Below are positions 41,521-50,266 of a stretch of DNA of 64,000 nucleotides, in pieces. The notes beneath the pieces were generated by a model, which searched no databases, had not been told where the DNA came from, and saw only the letters and a program-made list of their open reading frames with translations. A program made the position numbers and the translations under genes. Positions within the stretch are counted from its first letter, which is position 1. Every line of letters starts with the position of its first letter. Source of the DNA: Phormidium tenue FACHB-886 (GTDB lineage Bacteria; Cyanobacteriota; Cyanobacteriia; Elainellales; Elainellaceae); the NCBI RefSeq assembly GCF_014764505.1, contig NZ_JACXWX010000005.1:248001-312000 (forward strand). The letters run 5' to 3'.

Positions 41521-44334
41521 ATGACGGTTAACGCTAGCGCTCGAAGATACCGCATCTGGGTTTGTCGTCCAAGTGAAACGGATGTTTCAGAATGCTTGGA
41601 GGTCACAAACTACTGCAGTCGCGACGGCTTTCTTTCAATCTCCGATGAGCCAGTGTCAGAAGATGGCTTGCTCAGAACGACTGGAGAACTTGTCTTAACG
41701 CCACCACCAGGCGATCTAGTCTTCGACACCTGGGAAAACGAGTCGAGATGGGCGATCGGCAATATTGTCAAAGTTCAAGTTGCAGACACAAACGGGGTGA
41801 TGAGATGGCATCCGCGATCGGGTTTGCGAATTCTTAGCTATCCCGTTCCACCACATCCTTCATCACCCCAAATCCAACTTGAGCTGGGCGATTGCCTCAC
41901 TCTTCTCACTTTTAGAGAACCGGACGACGATCGCTCAGCCATAACGTTTGGCACAGGCAAGAGCAGAAGCGCGATCGTCTCCACCCTCCTTGCCGCCGCT
42001 GACATCAACTTCGACGGGGCGCTTCCCGGCTCCATCAATTACCCAATTCCCAAAACCGAAACCAGTTTCGTAGAACAGGCAGGCAGAGTGGCGATCGCTG
42101 GGATGTCCGCACTCTGGCAGGACAACCAGGGCACGGTGCGCAGTAAACGACTCAACCCGAAGCCCGCAAAGCGCCTATTCAAGCACGTTGTAGGCAGAGA
42201 CGATGCTGGCGAGTTTGAGCCCGTACAAGGAGCAGAACGACCCTGCAGCCTGGTGAAGATAGCGGGCAATGGCTATCGACTAGAGCCAACGTTTGCAGGC
42301 GATCGCTCCATCACCCGGCTCTATGCGCCTGCTAGTTCCGTGGACGGGGGCACAAACGACAACGAGATTCAGATCGGCACACGAACCACCACAACCCAGT
42401 GGATCGGCTCACGCTTCACTCAGCTAGTGGAGGAAGTCAAAGCTAGGGGGCTATTGGTTTCAGATGATGTCTACAAGGCGATCGACCCCAATGCCAATCC
42501 AGGTAGCCCTTTCCGGCAAATTGACTCGCTCATCGATGAGCAGGTTTCAGAGTATGAGGGTGGGACTCAAGGCAGGCTGAAAACCACCACACAGCGCCGC
42601 TACGCTCCAGCAGGGCAAATCTTCGCTGACCTGTACAAACGCAACCCAACACTAGGCAACATCGGCGGACTGACGCGATCGGTTCAATCAGAGCAGATCG
42701 TCACGACCTACAACTACAGAACCAGCACGGGTGAGGACACACAGCAGCAGGTGAGAGAGATTGTCGCCTCAACCTATCGCCCTGCAGGGACGATCGCCGG
42801 AGCCGCGAACGATTGGAACAAAGCTGGTGCAGCCTCACTGGTGACAGTGTTAGCACTAGCAGAACGACGCACCCAGCGCTGGACAAAGCAGGGCGGAAAC
42901 TGGAAGCTGACAGAGACGCTAGAGCAAGCGGGGCAGGTGAGGAGCGGCACGATTAAAGCGTTTCTAGCCTTGCAAACAACAGAAGACACCTCTGCCACCT
43001 CTCGCAGCGGAAACACTCAGCCGCCGTCGGCAGAAGTGCGGCAACCCAAGTTCGAACGGAAGGAAGTCACCCATGAAGGGAAAGCACAATTTAAGCCAAT
43101 CGCCGGTGATACGTATGCCACGCGGGAGCGGACGCTCTCTATTGACTACCTGACCAGTACCACAGAAGCCGATCGTCTAGCCCAAATGTTTGGCACCCTC
43201 CAGCACGGCAGGCATCGCGGCTGGAGAATCGTGTCAGCGCTCAGGGACGAATGGTTTAACTGGGAGCCGCTTTGCAGGATCGATCTAGCCTGGAACGGCT
43301 ACAACTACATAGGTTTAGCCGATCTAGTGAATTGGACGCTAGCAGGGAATGAGGCGATCGTCACGGTCGAATGCGCTCAGATGGGACGAACAGCGATCGC
43401 TCGCAACGCAGCCGATCCTTACCCCTACACAGACGGTGAGCCACTAGACCCAGAGCCAGCAGCAACCGATCTCAACCCAGAGGCAGCAAACCTGCAGCCC
43501 ATCCAGCCGATCATCAATATCGTGAGGGCGATCGACTTCACCAGTACGACTGAGATTGAGTGGCAGACCTACCCGTTTGCGCTGGGTGAAACTCGTACCG
43601 ATGAGCTGAACTTTGAGTCTGTCACTGAGATCAGCATCGGGCGATCGTTCCAGGTTGAGGGCATCAGCGAAGTCAGCATCGCCAAACTGCTGCAGCTCAA
43701 CGTGGAAGCAGTTACTGAGGTCAGCATCACGCTAGTCGAGGAAGAGCCTGTGGAGATAGCGCGAGTAGCCTACTATCCATTCGAGAACGAAGCGTGGACA
43801 GAGGCAACCGAAACCGATGTGCTCATTGATGAGGAAGGAGATAGCGATCTATTCATCTTGATTTATTCTGAGCTGAGGCGGGTTGCAGGCTTTACAGGAA
43901 TGGCGATCGAGGGATTTACCACGCTCTATTCCACCACAGAAGCGTTCAGCTTGAGCAATCATTGGAGGCTGAAAATCAAGCTGTATCCCTTATTCTCGGC
44001 GGGCTATCAGATTGTTTCGCTATTTGATGCCGAATCTTCCTACTACGGCTGGGAGTTGATTCGCCATAGCGATACGGAAATTGCTCTGCGGCTTTCTGGC
44101 GATGGCAGCGAAGGACGATATCAGCAGATCGTCTCTCCTGCGGAATTCAGCTACAACGCTTGGCATGAGATCGAGGCAGAAGCAAATTTCAACACGGGCA
44201 TACTGCGATTGAAGGTGGGCGACGAGGTGATAACAGCACCACTGACGATCGCGGCTCCACCTGCTCTGTCAGGAGTGCTCAGCGTGTTTGTCTTCGCGAT
44301 CCGAATGGATGAAATTGAATTTTTCAAGGAGTGA
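41521..44334 (+). CDS. Tail-tip/baseplate protein with C-terminal LamG-like domain, 937 aa
   Basis: The N-terminal ~500 residues are a tail-hub-like protein with many beta strands. A short repeat region (VTEISI, ISEVSI, VTEVSI) follows near residue 700-745. The last ~190 residues have the pattern of a concanavalin/LamG jelly roll, often used for sugar binding. The ATG at 41521 is preferred over an in-frame TTG at 41515. It resumes the tail operon after the defence cargo. Confidence 0.65.
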   Translation: MTVNASARRYRIWVCRPSETDVSECLEVTNYCSRDGFLSISDEPVSEDGLLRTTGELVLTPPPGDLVFDTWENESRWAIGNIVKVQVADTNGVMRWHPRSGLRILSYPVPPHPSSPQIQLELGDCLTLLTFREPDDDRSAITFGTGKSRSAIVSTLLAAADINFDGALPGSINYPIPKTETSFVEQAGRVAIAGMSALWQDNQGTVRSKRLNPKPAKRLFKHVVGRDDAGEFEPVQGAERPCSLVKIAGNGYRLEPTFAGDRSITRLYAPASSVDGGTNDNEIQIGTRTTTTQWIGSRFTQLVEEVKARGLLVSDDVYKAIDPNANPGSPFRQIDSLIDEQVSEYEGGTQGRLKTTTQRRYAPAGQIFADLYKRNPTLGNIGGLTRSVQSEQIVTTYNYRTSTGEDTQQQVREIVASTYRPAGTIAGAANDWNKAGAASLVTVLALAERRTQRWTKQGGNWKLTETLEQAGQVRSGTIKAFLALQTTEDTSATSRSGNTQPPSAEVRQPKFERKEVTHEGKAQFKPIAGDTYATRERTLSIDYLTSTTEADRLAQMFGTLQHGRHRGWRIVSALRDEWFNWEPLCRIDLAWNGYNYIGLADLVNWTLAGNEAIVTVECAQMGRTAIARNAADPYPYTDGEPLDPEPAATDLNPEAANLQPIQPIINIVRAIDFTSTTEIEWQTYPFALGETRTDELNFESVTEISIGRSFQVEGISEVSIAKLLQLNVEAVTEVSITLVEEEPVEIARVAYYPFENEAWTEATETDVLIDEEGDSDLFILIYSELRRVAGFTGMAIEGFTTLYSTTEAFSLSNHWRLKIKLYPLFSAGYQIVSLFDAESSYYGWELIRHSDTEIALRLSGDGSEGRYQQIVSPAEFSYNAWHEIEAEANFNTGILRLKVGDEVITAPLTIAAPPALSGVLSVFVFAIRMDEIEFFKE

Positions 44335-44340
44335 TGGATC

Positions 44341-44988
44341 GTGCCAACTTTTCCCGAAACCGCCGCCAAGACCGTGCTAGCACTGGGCAATTTCAGAATT
44401 ATCTTGTGCAACCTCGCAGAGCCGCCAAAGCTGCACACCGAACCCGCTCTGATTCTCAACGGAGAGATGACTCAGGCGATCGACGGCTATGCTTCGGTGG
44501 CGTTTGCGCCTATCAATGGCAGCTACAGCGAAGCGACGCAGAAATGGAGCTTTGAGCCGGTAAATGCTGTGTTCAGCGAACCTGCTGCTGGCACCGGCTA
44601 TCAGTTCACCGATGCAGTGCTGTGGCAGGGACGAGGGGCGATCTCCAACAAGCCCATCCAGTCGATCGACACTGCCAACAATACGATCTCCTGCAATATG
44701 CATGGGCTTGTCAGCGGTGACTATGCCTTCGTAGGCTCCACTGGTTCGCTGCCAACTGGACTAGCCACCCAACGCTACTGGGTGCAAGTTCTAGATACCA
44801 ACACCGTGCGGCTGCACACGAACCAAGCTCTAAGCGCGCCTGTAGATCTGACTGGCGAGGGCTTTGGCTCACTGCGGCTGATTCACGCAAATGGGGCGAT
44901 CGTTGACTCTCAGAACTTCGGCTTGAACACCATTAATCCAGGTGCATCCCAGAGCTTTGTGATCGGCTGGAAGCAATCGTATGTCTGA
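44341..44988 (+). CDS. Putative tail fibre/spike protein, 215 aa
   Basis: Starts at GTG 44341, six bases after the upstream stop. Beta-rich with Gly/Asn/Thr, and a central SCNMHGLVSGDYAFVGSTG region resembling fibre adaptors. It overlaps the next gene by 8 bp. Function inferred from order. Confidence 0.5.
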   Translation: MPTFPETAAKTVLALGNFRIILCNLAEPPKLHTEPALILNGEMTQAIDGYASVAFAPINGSYSEATQKWSFEPVNAVFSEPAAGTGYQFTDAVLWQGRGAISNKPIQSIDTANNTISCNMHGLVSGDYAFVGSTGSLPTGLATQRYWVQVLDTNTVRLHTNQALSAPVDLTGEGFGSLRLIHANGAIVDSQNFGLNTINPGASQSFVIGWKQSYV

Positions 44989-46084
44989 TGCGCGGAAGAT
45001 TGCCCGTATTAAAGCTGAGCAAGCCCGCGATCGCTATTACTCCCGCCAAATCGAGCGACAGGAAACGGCAGACACAGCCGATCGCCCTACTGCTTACCGT
45101 GGCTACGATGCGGACTCTGGCAGCCACATCACCCAGCGAACAGGGCACAATCCAGTTCCAGGCGCAATCTCACTCACCAACGGCGGACTAAGCGAGGGAG
45201 AAACGATCGCCCAAAGTGGGGGCAGCAACAGCTTCACAGCGATGCCTCACCCGCGCAAACGCAGACGCAGGCGCAGACGAATCGCCATAACCGAAACGTT
45301 GATTTCGGTTTTGTTTGTGGGAGCGAGGGATAGCTATGCAGGCGGGGCAGGGGCAACGGGAAGGACGCTACTGTTCTGGACGGTGGACAGCGATCGAGAT
45401 GAGGTCAAGCTTAATGAGATTGAGCTGACGTTTTTTCAGGGTCAGATCGGCGGGGCGAAGGGTGTGTTTGATGCGGACATCTACCACTTCTACATCACAG
45501 CCGATGAGCGCATTGTGCAGGTTTACGTCCGAGGGATGGCAGCCACAGGGACAGCAGGCGATTTAGCAGAGCTGACCACGACGCAGCAGAGCAGTAATAA
45601 CTTTGTGACAGTGCATCTGCGAGAAGGGGCGATCGCCAAAGTCGAGCTGACCAACTTTGATGCAGCCGTTGCTTACTCTGACTATTGGGACGCTTACCTG
45701 CCCTATCTATGGGGCTCAAGCGAGTTTAACCAAGAGCTGCTAGACGATCGCCTAACGATCGCGCCTGCAGGTCGTTTCACCTTGGAGCAGCCGCCCAAGC
45801 CTGAGCAGGGCAGAGACGGTTTCAAAGACCTGAAGAACTTCTTCGGAGCTGAGCCGCCAGCCTACACCTTGAGCGACGGCGATCCAGCAACGTTTGCTCT
45901 CAATGTGGATGATTTCGGATTTAGCGAGGCTGAGAAAGCTTTTGCCACTCAAGACGGTATGCCCTTTGCCGATCGCTTGAAGATTGAGCAGAGCGATCGG
46001 CTGAGCGCTCCGTTTGGGGGCTTTCAGGTGAATGCTAATTACGTTCACCTTAGATGCGCTGCAGTACGAGGATTCGTTGAATGA
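44981..46084 (+). CDS. Tail fibre-like protein with duplicated N-terminal domain, 367 aa
   Basis: Residues 1-~92 are paralogous to the whole 93-residue protein encoded next (basic helical start, then GYDADSG and SLTNGGL). A run of Arg residues then precedes a Gly/Ala- and beta-rich body. The join coincides with a diverged copy of the phage palindrome at 45289-45310. This looks like a small gene fused to a fibre gene. Confidence 0.55.
   Translation: MSDARKIARIKAEQARDRYYSRQIERQETADTADRPTAYRGYDADSGSHITQRTGHNPVPGAISLTNGGLSEGETIAQSGGSNSFTAMPHPRKRRRRRRRIAITETLISVLFVGARDSYAGGAGATGRTLLFWTVDSDRDEVKLNEIELTFFQGQIGGAKGVFDADIYHFYITADERIVQVYVRGMAATGTAGDLAELTTTQQSSNNFVTVHLREGAIAKVELTNFDAAVAYSDYWDAYLPYLWGSSEFNQELLDDRLTIAPAGRFTLEQPPKPEQGRDGFKDLKNFFGAEPPAYTLSDGDPATFALNVDDFGFSEAEKAFATQDGMPFADRLKIEQSDRLSAPFGGFQVNANYVHLRCAAVRGFVE
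45289..45310. repeat. Phage palindrome copy 5 (diverged)
   Basis: AACCGAAA and TTTCGGTT arms around a 6-base centre. It lies in coding sequence at the fusion border of the 44981 gene. Its core matches the CCGAAAC...TTTCGG copies elsewhere in the phage. Confidence 0.5.
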
Positions 46085-46362
46085 ACGCCCGAAAAATCTC
46101 TAAACTCCGTGCTACTCAAGCCCGACGGACAGCGAACCAGCGGCAGATTAACCGCCAGCAGCGGCGCGATCGCCAGCAGAGTAGCCGCGCTACTTACCAG
46201 GGCTATGACGCGGATTCTGGGCTGCATCAGTGTCAGCTAGAGGATGGCAGCACCGTGTTCAGCAGCGCTCTCACTAATGCAGGTTTGGCAGCAGGCGATC
46301 GGCTGAGTGTGGGGCGATCGCTGGGGGCAAGCTATGGGACGCTGAACGCCACGCCACGATAA
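46081..46362 (+). CDS. Small basic protein, 93 aa (paralog)
   Basis: Arg/Gln-rich helical N-terminus and a C-terminal part with GYDADSG and ALTNAGLAAGDRL. It is a stand-alone copy of the N-terminal domain of the preceding gene, with an ATGA overlap. Probably an anchor or adaptor for fibre attachment. Confidence 0.55.
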   Translation: MNARKISKLRATQARRTANQRQINRQQRRDRQQSSRATYQGYDADSGLHQCQLEDGSTVFSSALTNAGLAAGDRLSVGRSLGASYGTLNATPR

Positions 46363-46437
46363 ATAGAGAGCAGAGTGAGCGATCGCCGCCTCTTTTGGGA
46401 TTTATAGATTCAATTTAGAAAAATTGGAGAGCGAGCA

Positions 46438-46815
46438 ATGACGTTATCTGCTAGCGATCAAACCCTCTTGGACTCCCTCAAGCCTGAGCTTGTAATTTCC
46501 GCATTCAAGTACAAGGGCTGGCGTCCACTGCTCGAAAATCGTTTACCGCTCCACCTCAGAAACGCAGATGCGCTGGCACTAATCAAGGATGATAGGCATG
46601 TGGTTGTCTACTGGGGCGAGGCTTGGCATACACGCAAACTAGAAGCGATAACCACGTTTGCTGAGGCAGAAAAAATTCCTGTCTCTAGTGCAATCAGCTA
46701 TCTTGCTGACTTTATAAGCCCCGATTGCAGTGAGGGAAATCTGACAGCGACCCCTCACCGTGACCAGCCATGCCCACCCCACTCCCACTTAGCCACAACG
46801 ATCGGACGCGGCTAG
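46438..46815 (+). CDS. Hypothetical phage protein, 125 aa
   Basis: Soluble mixed alpha/beta protein. GGAGAGCG precedes the ATG. The last 46 bp overlap the next gene in another frame and give a low-complexity Pro/His end. No family recognised. Confidence 0.5.
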   Translation: MTLSASDQTLLDSLKPELVISAFKYKGWRPLLENRLPLHLRNADALALIKDDRHVVVYWGEAWHTRKLEAITTFAEAEKIPVSSAISYLADFISPDCSEGNLTATPHRDQPCPPHSHLATTIGRG

Positions 46816-47543
46816 CAAAATATCGGATCGATCGCTTTAAGGAGCTCGACATAGAGCTGCTTAGCACGGCTGTAAACCTCGACAGAACAGGGACGCTGCA
46901 TCTCAATTGCTTCAATCCAGCCTTCATTGTCAGCCTCACCAAAAAGCAGCAACAGCTAGCAACTGAAGCACATGCGATCTGTGGTGCTCAACATTTGGCG
47001 CTGTGGTCCAAGGGGGAGTGGGTCTGGCAGATTCCGACGCAAACACTACCAGCAGGGTGCGATCTACCGATTCTCACATTAGACGAACTAGAATCATTAG
47101 CAACTGATGTTCTGGAAACCCTTATGGCAACCGCAACCCTCGAACGAAATTCCACTACTGCTGCATCTGCTGAACCGATCGCTTTGCCTACTTCCAACCA
47201 GCTGCCTGGTCAGAGCATCCGGGCGATCGCAGAGGATGTGGAGCAGGACCTTGAAACGGTGCGTGAATGGTTTGGCGCTCAGAACTTGATAACGATCCCT
47301 TATGGGGGCGAGGAGATTGTTCGGGGTGAGGACGCGATTTTAGCCTACAGTCATTTTGAGCCGCTAGTCATTCAGGCGCGCATGGCCCGCCGTGGTTTAA
47401 TCGCTCCACAGTCCACTCAGAACGGTAACGGAGCGGCTGCGTCTGCCGCTGAGAAGAAAACTACCCGTCGATCGACTACTCGTAAGCCTGCGGCGGCGAA
47501 GAAGACCACCAGAGCTAAGCGATCGACTGCTGCGAAGGGTTAA
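46770..47543 (+). CDS. Protein with histone-H1-like basic tail, 257 aa
   Basis: The N-terminal ~150 residues show no known domain. Residues ~150-205 may contain a winged or HTH-like fold (IRAIAEDVEQDLETVREWFGAQ). The last ~35 residues are a Lys/Arg/Ala/Thr tail similar to histone H1 or HU extensions, suited for binding DNA. This is the last phage gene before the terminator and the tRNA scar. DNA compaction in the head or host-nucleoid binding are possible roles. Confidence 0.6.
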   Translation: MPTPLPLSHNDRTRLAKYRIDRFKELDIELLSTAVNLDRTGTLHLNCFNPAFIVSLTKKQQQLATEAHAICGAQHLALWSKGEWVWQIPTQTLPAGCDLPILTLDELESLATDVLETLMATATLERNSTTAASAEPIALPTSNQLPGQSIRAIAEDVEQDLETVREWFGAQNLITIPYGGEEIVRGEDAILAYSHFEPLVIQARMARRGLIAPQSTQNGNGAAASAAEKKTTRRSTTRKPAAAKKTTRAKRSTAAKG

Positions 47544-47570
47544 AAGCTTCACACACGACCTACCTTCAGG

Positions 47571-47592
47571 CGCGGCTGATGCCGCGTTTTTT
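47571..47592 (+). terminator. Terminator at the end of the late operon
   Basis: CGCGGC-TGAT-GCCGCG followed by six T's. Confidence 0.9.
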
Positions 47593-47676
47593 AGTGCGCT
47601 GTAGATCAGTTGTAGATCGGCAATTTTTCTCAAGCTCCAGAAGGCTTTTATTGCAAGCATTTTGAAGCTTCAATAT

Positions 47677-47723
47677 ACTGCCTTCTAAGCAGTCGGTCAC
47701 AGGTTCGAGTCCTGTCTGGGGCG
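47677..47723 (+). tRNA. 3' half of tRNA-Arg(TCT), probable att scar
   Basis: Anticodon stem ACTGC/GCAGT with loop CTTCTAA (anticodon TCT), T-arm ACAGG-TTCGAGT-CCTGT and acceptor 3' strand CTGGGGC are in the correct order. The D-arm does not match, and the 18 bases between a chance acceptor-like GCTCCAG (47634) and this part do not fit a tRNA. It is therefore a fragment left by integration into tRNA-Arg; the complete gene should lie at the other end, left of the window. Confidence 0.7.
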
Positions 47724-47799
47724 TAGAGTCAATAAAACCTAAACGAGTAGAATCTTAAGCCTGAAGGGAGGGCATAAAATTCTTCTGGAAAAAATCGTT

Positions 47800-47871
47800 A
47801 ACGAGCCCAATCAAAACTAGATAGATCGCCACAATGTAAGTTCAGCAATCTAGGCGCTAAGAGGATCAAGG
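47800..47871 (-). pseudogene. Broken partial copy of the DUF3096 gene
   Basis: About 70 bp match the 3' part of the neighbouring DUF3096 gene (47934-48004), with point changes and an extra base that breaks the frame. It lies between the tRNA scar and the intact gene. Confidence 0.7.
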
Positions 47872-47889
47872 CAAATTAGGAAACAATGT

Positions 47890-47916
47890 CATCTGAGGAA
47901 ATTATTTCATCAGATG
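47890..47916 (-). terminator. Hairpin at the DUF3096 gene end
   Basis: CATCTGA (47890-47896) pairs with TCAGATG (47910-47916); the stop codon lies in the right arm. Confidence 0.5.
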
Positions 47917-48098
47917 CGTAAGCCGAACACCTCAACGAGCCCAATCAGAATTAGATAGATCGCCACAATTAGATTCAGCAATCTAGGCACTAAGAGAATC
48001 AAAATGCCTGCAAGCAGGGCAAGCACTCCGTTTAACCTGAAGCTGACCTGGACTGTCTCTTGTGCTAGCAGCATGTATGGGCTGAGCAGGTAGCTGAG
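47910..48098 (-). CDS. DUF3096 small membrane protein, 62 aa
   Basis: Two hydrophobic helices fill residues ~22-58 (LNGVLALLAGILILLVPRLLNLIVAIYLILIGLVEV), which is the DUF3096 pattern. The ATG at 48098 gives a sensible short N-terminus; an upstream frame is possible. It is probably an inner-membrane protein of unknown role. The stop is overlapped by a 7-bp-arm hairpin (CATCTGA/TCAGATG). Confidence 0.75.
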   Translation of the reverse strand, partial: LSYLLSPYMLLAQETVQVSFRLNGVLALLAGILILLVPRLLNLIVAIYLILIGLVEVFGLRI

Positions 48099-48259
48099 CA
48101 TAATTCCTCCGCATCTTTGTGCTGGGTTACTCAAGCTGAAATCAATTACTTAAAAAATACCATAGTTAGATTTAAGTAAAAATTATCCAAGACTTGGCTG
48201 TAGTAATTTACTATCCAGCGTTTAAAGACCCGTCTTCTCTGTCGGGGGATGGATCTTGA

Positions 48260-48288
48260 TTGTACTTTTGTGAAGACAGCGCTATTTA
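48260..48288 (+). promoter_or_regulatory. Candidate treZ promoter
   Basis: TTGTAC (48260-48265), a 17-bp spacer, TATTTA (48283-48288) in the 300-bp gap before treZ. No other gene is visible in this gap. Confidence 0.5.
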
Positions 48289-48401
48289 AAAGAGTAGCAA
48301 GATTTCCAGGCCGGATTTAAGCGACCAGAAGCACTCAAGTTTAATGCTTCGGCTAGGAAAAACTCTATCACCTGTGTCCTTAATTCTCCCCACTCTGAAC
48401 T

Positions 48402-50237
48402 ATGCAACTAGGCTCCTGGTACCAAGGAAATAATCGCTGCACTTTCACAGTTTGGGCACCCCTACTCGAGCAAGTGGTTCTCCACATCATCGCGCCCAAA
48501 GAACAGTTCATTCCTATGCAGCGCCAGCCGCAGGGCTATTGGCAAGTTGAAACCGATGCTGCGCCTGGCACGCTCTATTTTTATCAACTCAATGGAGAAG
48601 TCGATCGCCCTGATCCGGCATCACAAGCACAGCCAGAGGGGGTTCATGGGGCATCGCAGGTGGTCGATCATTCGTTTGACTGGACAGACGCCGAGTGGAA
48701 GAATATTCCGCTGGCAGAGATGGTGTTTTATGAGCTACATGTGGGAACATTTACCCCCGAAGGAACGTTTGAGGCAATTATTTCCCGTTTGCCAGAACTA
48801 AAGGAACTGGGCGTGAATGCGATCGAGCTGATGCCAATTGCGCAGTTCCCTGGTTCGCGCAACTGGGGGTACGATGCTGTTTATCCGTTTGCAGCGCAAA
48901 TATCTTATGGTGGTGTGGAAGGCTTGAAGCGGTTAGTAGATGCTTGCCACCAGCAAGGGATGGCTGTTTTTCTGGATGTGATTTATAACCATCTGGGTCC
49001 TGAAGGTAATTATTTGGGCAGCTATGCACCTTATTTCACCACGAAGTACAAAACGCCCTGGGGGAATGCGCTCAACTTTGATAGCGCCTACAGTTATGGC
49101 GTGCGGGACTACTTCATCAAGAGTGCGCTGTATTGGTTCCAGCAGTGCCATATTGACGGGCTGCGGCTAGATGCAACCGATCGAATCTATGACTACGGTG
49201 CTAAGCACTTCCTCAAGGAGCTAGCAGAAAACACTGAGCAGCTATTGCAGCAGCAAGGGCGCAAGTTTCATTTGGTTGCAGAAGTCGATCTCAACGATCC
49301 ACGCTGGCTGCGTCCCTGGTCAGCTGGGGGTTTTGGGCTAGACGGTCAATGGAATGATGACTTCCATCATGCCGTTCATGCGTTATTGACCGGCGAGACG
49401 TTTCATTACTACAGAGACTTTGGCAGTCCAGAGCATATGGCGAAGGCTTATGCCAAGAATTACGTTTACACCTGGGATTATTCAGAGCATCGGCAGCACT
49501 ATCACGGGGAAGATCCTTCTGATTGTCCGTCTAGCCGCTTTGTAGTGTGCTGTCAGAACCATGACCAGGTCGGTAACCGCCTGAAGGGCGATCGGCTCTC
49601 CCACTTAATTTCCTTTGAAGGGCAAAAGCTGGCAGCAGCAGCAGTGTTGCTTTCTGCCTCAGTGCCGCTGTTGTTTATGGGTGAGGAGTATGGCGAAACT
49701 TCCCACTTCCTGTATTTTGTGAGCCACACTGATCCAGAACTGGTGGAAGCTGTGCGAAAGGGGCGTAAAGAAGAGTTTGCCGCTTTCCATGCAGAAGGAG
49801 AAGCAGACGATCCACAGGCAGAAGGCACGTTTGAGCGATCGAAGCTCAATTGGAAACTGCGCCACGAAGGACAGCACAAAGTGCTTTGGCAGTTTTACCA
49901 GACTCTGTTGCGGATGCGCCGAGAGATCCCGGCACTGGCACATCTCGATCGCCACAGCCTAGAAGCAACCGCATTGGCAGATGAGAAGGTGGTCATTTTG
50001 CGGCGATGGCACGAAAATAGCCAGGTTTTGTGCCTGCTGAATTTTAACCAGCAATCGGTTCAGCCATCTCTCTCACTACCGTCTAGACCTTGGACAAAGA
50101 TTTTGGATTCGGCTGATGTGGCTTGGGGGGGTACAGGCTCTACATTGCCAGAGGCGATCCCAATTGAACATGCTTCGCCCACGCTGACGCTGAATCCTCA
50201 AAGTGTTGTCGTCTACCACTCTGAGTCAGGACACTAG
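48402..50237 (+). CDS. treZ: Malto-oligosyltrehalose trehalohydrolase, 611 aa
   Basis: Releases trehalose from maltooligosyl-trehalose (GH13). An N-terminal CBM48-like domain (residues 1-~95) precedes the barrel: region I DVIYNH (192-197), nucleophile D257 in GLRLDATD, acid E294 in VAEVD, and region IV NHD388. All catalytic residues are present, and the length is normal. It pairs with treY 424 bp downstream to make trehalose from glycogen, useful in drought or salt stress. Confidence 0.93.
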   Translation: MQLGSWYQGNNRCTFTVWAPLLEQVVLHIIAPKEQFIPMQRQPQGYWQVETDAAPGTLYFYQLNGEVDRPDPASQAQPEGVHGASQVVDHSFDWTDAEWKNIPLAEMVFYELHVGTFTPEGTFEAIISRLPELKELGVNAIELMPIAQFPGSRNWGYDAVYPFAAQISYGGVEGLKRLVDACHQQGMAVFLDVIYNHLGPEGNYLGSYAPYFTTKYKTPWGNALNFDSAYSYGVRDYFIKSALYWFQQCHIDGLRLDATDRIYDYGAKHFLKELAENTEQLLQQQGRKFHLVAEVDLNDPRWLRPWSAGGFGLDGQWNDDFHHAVHALLTGETFHYYRDFGSPEHMAKAYAKNYVYTWDYSEHRQHYHGEDPSDCPSSRFVVCCQNHDQVGNRLKGDRLSHLISFEGQKLAAAAVLLSASVPLLFMGEEYGETSHFLYFVSHTDPELVEAVRKGRKEEFAAFHAEGEADDPQAEGTFERSKLNWKLRHEGQHKVLWQFYQTLLRMRREIPALAHLDRHSLEATALADEKVVILRRWHENSQVLCLLNFNQQSVQPSLSLPSRPWTKILDSADVAWGGTGSTLPEAIPIEHASPTLTLNPQSVVVYHSESGH

Positions 50238-50266
50238 ACGTTACTGACTAGAGGTTCCATTGAAGT

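Larger units (their letters stand above)
1..47723. mobile_element. Large siphovirus-type prophage (left end outside window)
   Basis: The segment carries an integrase, XRE repressor, recombination protein, small and large terminase, DUF4055 portal, MuF-like head protein, scaffold, major capsid, tail tube, G/GT chaperones, tape measure and tail-tip genes. That is a nearly full long-tailed phage gene set. The right boundary is placed at the end of a 3' half tRNA-Arg(TCT), after which genes are host-like. No left attachment site is visible, so the element continues upstream of base 1. No endolysin was recognised. Boundaries are inferred; phage identity is firm. Confidence 0.9.

Noticed and set aside
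42056-42071. Further palindrome copy CCGAAACCAGTTTCG
   Set aside because: It is inside coding sequence, has a different centre and no matching flanks, so it may be chance.
47634-47676. GCTCCAG as the 5' acceptor strand of a complete tRNA
   Set aside because: It pairs with the 3' acceptor strand, but a normal D-arm is missing and 18 extra bases precede the anticodon arm, so it is probably chance.
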